Below are positions 41,077 to 43,699 of a DNA stretch of 43,699 bases, in pieces. The DNA is from Nostocoides sp. (GTDB taxonomy: Bacteria > Actinomycetota > Actinomycetes > Actinomycetales > Dermatophilaceae). Both the position numbers and the translations under genes were made by a program. Numbering within the stretch: position 1 is the stretch's first letter; the number at the start of each line of letters is the position of its first letter. The stretch is from positions 1 to 43,699 of the forward strand of contig JAICMC010000002.1 in the NCBI GenBank assembly GCA_025929465.1. Reading direction: 5' to 3'. The notes under the pieces were generated by a model. The model was not told where the DNA came from. It worked only from the letters and a program-made list of their open reading frames with translations, and ran no database searches.

Positions 41077-41949
41077 ATGACGCTCGCTGCGACCCCGCCG
41101 GCGAACACGACGCCCGGGGTGCCTCCCGACCCGGCGCCTCGACGGCGCGGTCCGCTCCGGGAGGGACGACGACGGCTCCGCGCCGTCTCGCGGGCGACGT
41201 GGGTCATGACCGGCACGCTGGTCGTCCTCCTCGCGGCCGGCCTCGTGTGGTGGGGCACGGCCGACCACGGCCCTCCGGCACTCACCCGTGCCGACGTGGC
41301 CAAGCAGGTCGACGCAACGCTGAAGGCCCAGCAGAGGGCGCTGGCCGAGCAGCCACCCGATGCCGTCGCGGCCTACGCGACCCTCGCTCCGTCGCTCGTG
41401 ACCATCGTGAGCAGCGGATCCGACGAGCGACTCGGTTCGGGTGTCATCGTCAACGCCGACGGGTCGGTCCTCACGGCCGACCACGTCGTCGACAAGGCGA
41501 CGTCGGTTCGGGTCACCTTCGCCGACGGGACGACCTCGAGCGCCCGGGTCGCCGGCGCGGACAAGGCGACCGACACCGCGACGCTCTCGGTCAGCGACCT
41601 GCCCGAGGTCGTCGTCCCGGCCACCCTCGGGGGCGGCGCCCGGGTGGGCGCCACCGTCTATGCCCTCGGCAACCCGCTCGGCCTGCGCAGCTCCTTCACC
41701 GCCGGCGTCGTCTCCGCCCTCGGTCGCACGGTCAAGGTCGACCCGACCCGGTCGCTCAAGGACCTCATCCAGTTCGACGCCGCCGTCAACCCGGGCAACT
41801 CCGGCGGCCCCCTCGTCAACAGCGCCGGCGAGGTCATCGGCATCGTCACCGGCCTGGCGAACCCCTCCGGCCAGGCCTTCTTCGTCGGCATCGGCTTCGC
41901 CGTGCCCATCGCCTCCGCCGGCGGCGGCGACAGCATCCCACCCCAGTAA
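41077..41949 (+). CDS. Membrane-anchored trypsin-like (S1C/HtrA-like) serine protease without PDZ
   Basis: 290 aa from ATG 41077. A basic cytoplasmic N-terminus (residues 1-40), one membrane helix (about 43-62, WVMTGTLVVLLAAGLVWWG) and an extracytoplasmic protease domain. The triad is His in VLTADHVVDKA, Asp in DKATDTATLSV and Ser in VNPGNSGGPLVN, so it should be active. HtrA/DegP proteins end in one or more PDZ domains; here the protein stops after the catalytic domain. It lies 8 bp before moxR and DUF58, so it may work with them. Confidence 0.91.
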   Translation: MTLAATPPANTTPGVPPDPAPRRRGPLREGRRRLRAVSRATWVMTGTLVVLLAAGLVWWGTADHGPPALTRADVAKQVDATLKAQQRALAEQPPDAVAAYATLAPSLVTIVSSGSDERLGSGVIVNADGSVLTADHVVDKATSVRVTFADGTTSSARVAGADKATDTATLSVSDLPEVVVPATLGGGARVGATVYALGNPLGLRSSFTAGVVSALGRTVKVDPTRSLKDLIQFDAAVNPGNSGGPLVNSAGEVIGIVTGLANPSGQAFFVGIGFAVPIASAGGGDSIPPQ

Positions 41950-41957
41950 GGACTCCG

Positions 41958-42995
41958 ATGGACCAGGACCGCCCGCAGCACCCGCTCCAGCAGGCGCTCT
42001 ACGAGGTGAAGAAGACGATCGTCGGTCAGGACCTGCTGCTCGAGCGGATGTTCGTCGCCCTCCTGTCCCGGGGCCACCTCCTCGTCGAGGGGGTGCCCGG
42101 GCTGGCCAAGACGATGGCGATCAAGACCCTCGCCGACACGATCGGGGGTCAGTTCCAGCGCATCCAGTTCACACCCGACCTGGTTCCCGCCGACCTCATC
42201 GGCACCCGGATCTACAACCAGAAGGAGGGTGAGTTCCAGGTCTCCCTCGGGCCGGTCATGGCCAACCTCGTGCTCGCCGACGAGATCAACCGAGCACCCG
42301 CCAAGGTGCAGAGCGCCCTGCTCGAGGTCATGCAGGAGCGGCAGGTCACCATCGGGCGGCAGACGTATGCCGCCCCCGACCCGTTCCTCGTCATGGCGAC
42401 CCAGAACCCGATCGAGAGCGAGGGCACCTATGCGCTGCCCGAGGCCCAGGTGGACCGGTTCATGCTCAAGGTGGTCATCGGATACCCCTCTGTCACCGAG
42501 GAGTTCGTCGTCGTCGAGCGGATGACCCAGCCGCTCCCGCAGACGGCGCGGGTGCTGTCCCCGGAGCAGCTCGCCGGGTTCCAGAGGGCCGTCGACGCCG
42601 TCTACGTCGACCCCGGCGTCATCTCCTATGCCGTGCAGCTGGCGACGGCGACCCGTGCTCCGGCCAGCGTCGGGCAGCCCGACCTGGCGCGGTATGTCTC
42701 CTTCGGCGCCAGTCCCCGCGCCTCGATCAACCTGGTCCGGGCAGCCAAGGCGCTGGCCTACCTGCGCGGCCGCACCTACGCCCTGCCCGTCGACGCCCGC
42801 GACCTGGCCCGCGACGTGCTGCGGCACCGGCTCGTGCTGTCCTACGAGGCGCTCGCCGACGACGTCTCGGCCGACGAGATCCTGACCCCGGTGATCGACG
42901 CCGTCCGGATGCCCGAGGTGGTCGCCGACCGCCAGCCGACGCTCGCTGCCACCCGGACCACTGGTGGGGAGTCATGGCCGGCGCCGACCAGCTGA
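41958..42995 (+). CDS. MoxR-family AAA+ ATPase
   Basis: 345 aa from ATG 41958. Walker A GVPGLAKT, Walker B LVLADEINRAP, sensor 1 ATQNPIESEGTYALPEAQVDRF and the C-terminal lid (SFGASPRASINLVRAAKALAYLRGR) define the MoxR family of AAA+ chaperone-like ATPases that usually work with DUF58/vWA proteins. Starts 8 bp after the trypsin-like protease and overlaps the DUF58 gene by 22 bp, so the three genes form one coupled operon. Confidence 0.95.
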   Translation: MDQDRPQHPLQQALYEVKKTIVGQDLLLERMFVALLSRGHLLVEGVPGLAKTMAIKTLADTIGGQFQRIQFTPDLVPADLIGTRIYNQKEGEFQVSLGPVMANLVLADEINRAPAKVQSALLEVMQERQVTIGRQTYAAPDPFLVMATQNPIESEGTYALPEAQVDRFMLKVVIGYPSVTEEFVVVERMTQPLPQTARVLSPEQLAGFQRAVDAVYVDPGVISYAVQLATATRAPASVGQPDLARYVSFGASPRASINLVRAAKALAYLRGRTYALPVDARDLARDVLRHRLVLSYEALADDVSADEILTPVIDAVRMPEVVADRQPTLAATRTTGGESWPAPTS

Positions 42996-43699
42996 CCCCT
43001 GAGCGGGTGCTGAGCCGGCTGGAGTGGCGGGTGATCCGTCGCCTCGACGGCCGGCTCCAGGGTGACTACCGGACCTTCTTCCGCGGAGCGGGCCTGGACT
43101 TCACCGATCTGCGCGAGTACGCGCCCGGGGACGACCTGCGGCACATCGACTGGAACGTCACCGCACGGATGGACGAGCCGTTCGTGCGCGAGTACGTCGA
43201 GGACCGCGAGGTGACCGGCTGGCTGCTGCTCGACCGGTCGGCGTCGATGGCGTTCGGGCCGGCCGACCGGCGCAAGGACCTGGTCATGGCCGAGGTCGCG
43301 ACGACGCTCGCCCAGGTCCTGTCGCGCAGCGGCAACCAGGTCGGGGCGATCCTGTTCGACCACGACGTCGACAAGACCATCCGCCCCGGTCACGGCCGGG
43401 GCCAGGTGCTCCGGATCGCCGCGGAGCTGCTCAGGGCACCCGCTCATCCGGCCGGGACGGCCACGACCGACCTGCGCGTGCTGCTGCGCGCCGCGCTCGG
43501 CGTGATCCGGCGACGCAGCCTCGTCGTCCTGGTGAGCGACTTCATCAGCGAGCCAGGCTGGGACCGGCCGCTCGGCATCCTCGCCCAGCGGCACGACGTC
43601 GTCGCGATCCAGGTCCTCGACCGCCGCGAGGGGGAGCTGCCCCGGGCCGGGATGATCTGGATCGAGGACGCCGAGACCGGCGAGCAGATCTTCGTCGAC
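42974..43699 (+). CDS. DUF58 / vWA-like protein, C-terminus cut by window edge
   Basis: 242 codons from ATG 42974, running off the window. The DUF58 core is clear: FRGAGLDFTDLREYAPGDDLRHIDWNVTARMDEPFVREYVEDRE, followed by a vWA-like MIDAS motif LLLDRSASM (DxSxS) and LVVLVSDFISEPGWD. Such proteins are partners of MoxR ATPases. The start is inside moxR (22-bp overlap). About 40-60 residues are probably missing beyond the edge. Confidence 0.94.
   Translation, partial: MAGADQLTPERVLSRLEWRVIRRLDGRLQGDYRTFFRGAGLDFTDLREYAPGDDLRHIDWNVTARMDEPFVREYVEDREVTGWLLLDRSASMAFGPADRRKDLVMAEVATTLAQVLSRSGNQVGAILFDHDVDKTIRPGHGRGQVLRIAAELLRAPAHPAGTATTDLRVLLRAALGVIRRRSLVVLVSDFISEPGWDRPLGILAQRHDVVAIQVLDRREGELPRAGMIWIEDAETGEQIFVD

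Noticed and set aside
1-43699. CRISPR array, Cas7-11, tRNA or rRNA genes
   Set aside because: Looked for because of the Craspase-like operon and for completeness; no repeat-spacer pattern, Cas motifs or tRNA T-loop context was found.

Overview
The window is about 43.7 kb of very GC-rich DNA with dense, mostly short-spaced genes, GTG starts, several apparently leaderless promoters and actinobacterial families (DUF5926, GT87/MptB-like mannosyltransferases, EfeUOB with a DtxR/IdeR-type iron box, MoxR-DUF58). This points to an actinobacterial chromosome. Gene content and style suggest Micrococcales, perhaps Intrasporangiaceae; the family-level placement is inference. I see no tRNA, rRNA, CRISPR array, phage or transposase gene.

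Layout. 1-840: serS (cut by the window edge). 1204-6451: a four-gene minus-strand operon of an intracellular subtilisin-like protease, an ECF sigma factor, a small beta-domain protein and a TPR-CHAT protease. 6534-9712: DinB-superfamily protein, diacylglycerol kinase-like lipid kinase, zwf. 9806-14029: iron-box-controlled efeU-efeO-efeB ferrous iron uptake. 14101-16913: patatin-like lipase, PlsC-like acyltransferase, pheA. 17030-24170: GDT1-type cation transporter, then a membrane glycoconjugate cluster (GT87, a phosphatase-superfamily-like membrane protein, an MptB-like GT-C, a GT2) and DUF5926. 24256-28595: RsbW-like ATPase, GDPD, an ECF sigma-ogt pair, a methyltransferase and DNA polymerase IV. 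28967-33787: CorA, a COG4705 membrane protein, an ABC exporter with a LolA/RseB-like lipoprotein-type partner. 33880-35954: an OmpR/HK two-component system divergent from that ABC operon. 36138-39782: a giant 1214-aa multidomain protein with a permuted NlpC/P60 domain. 39751-43699: CPA2 antiporter, membrane-anchored trypsin-like protease, MoxR ATPase and DUF58 (cut by the edge).

The best candidates for something undescribed are: (1) the subtilase/sigma/small protein/TPR-CHAT operon, whose parts recall the protease-sigma arm of type III-E CRISPR (Craspase) without any Cas gene in view; (2) the 1214-aa PKD + permuted papain-fold + carboxypeptidase-regulatory-like protein without a signal peptide; (3) a ~100-bp two-hairpin intergenic repeat in two diverged copies with a compensatory change that keeps one hairpin; and (4) a roughly ten-fold excess of the heptamer GTATGCC/GGCATAC over the whole window. 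Four of seven convergent gene pairs overlap by 32-34 bp, which is also unusual.
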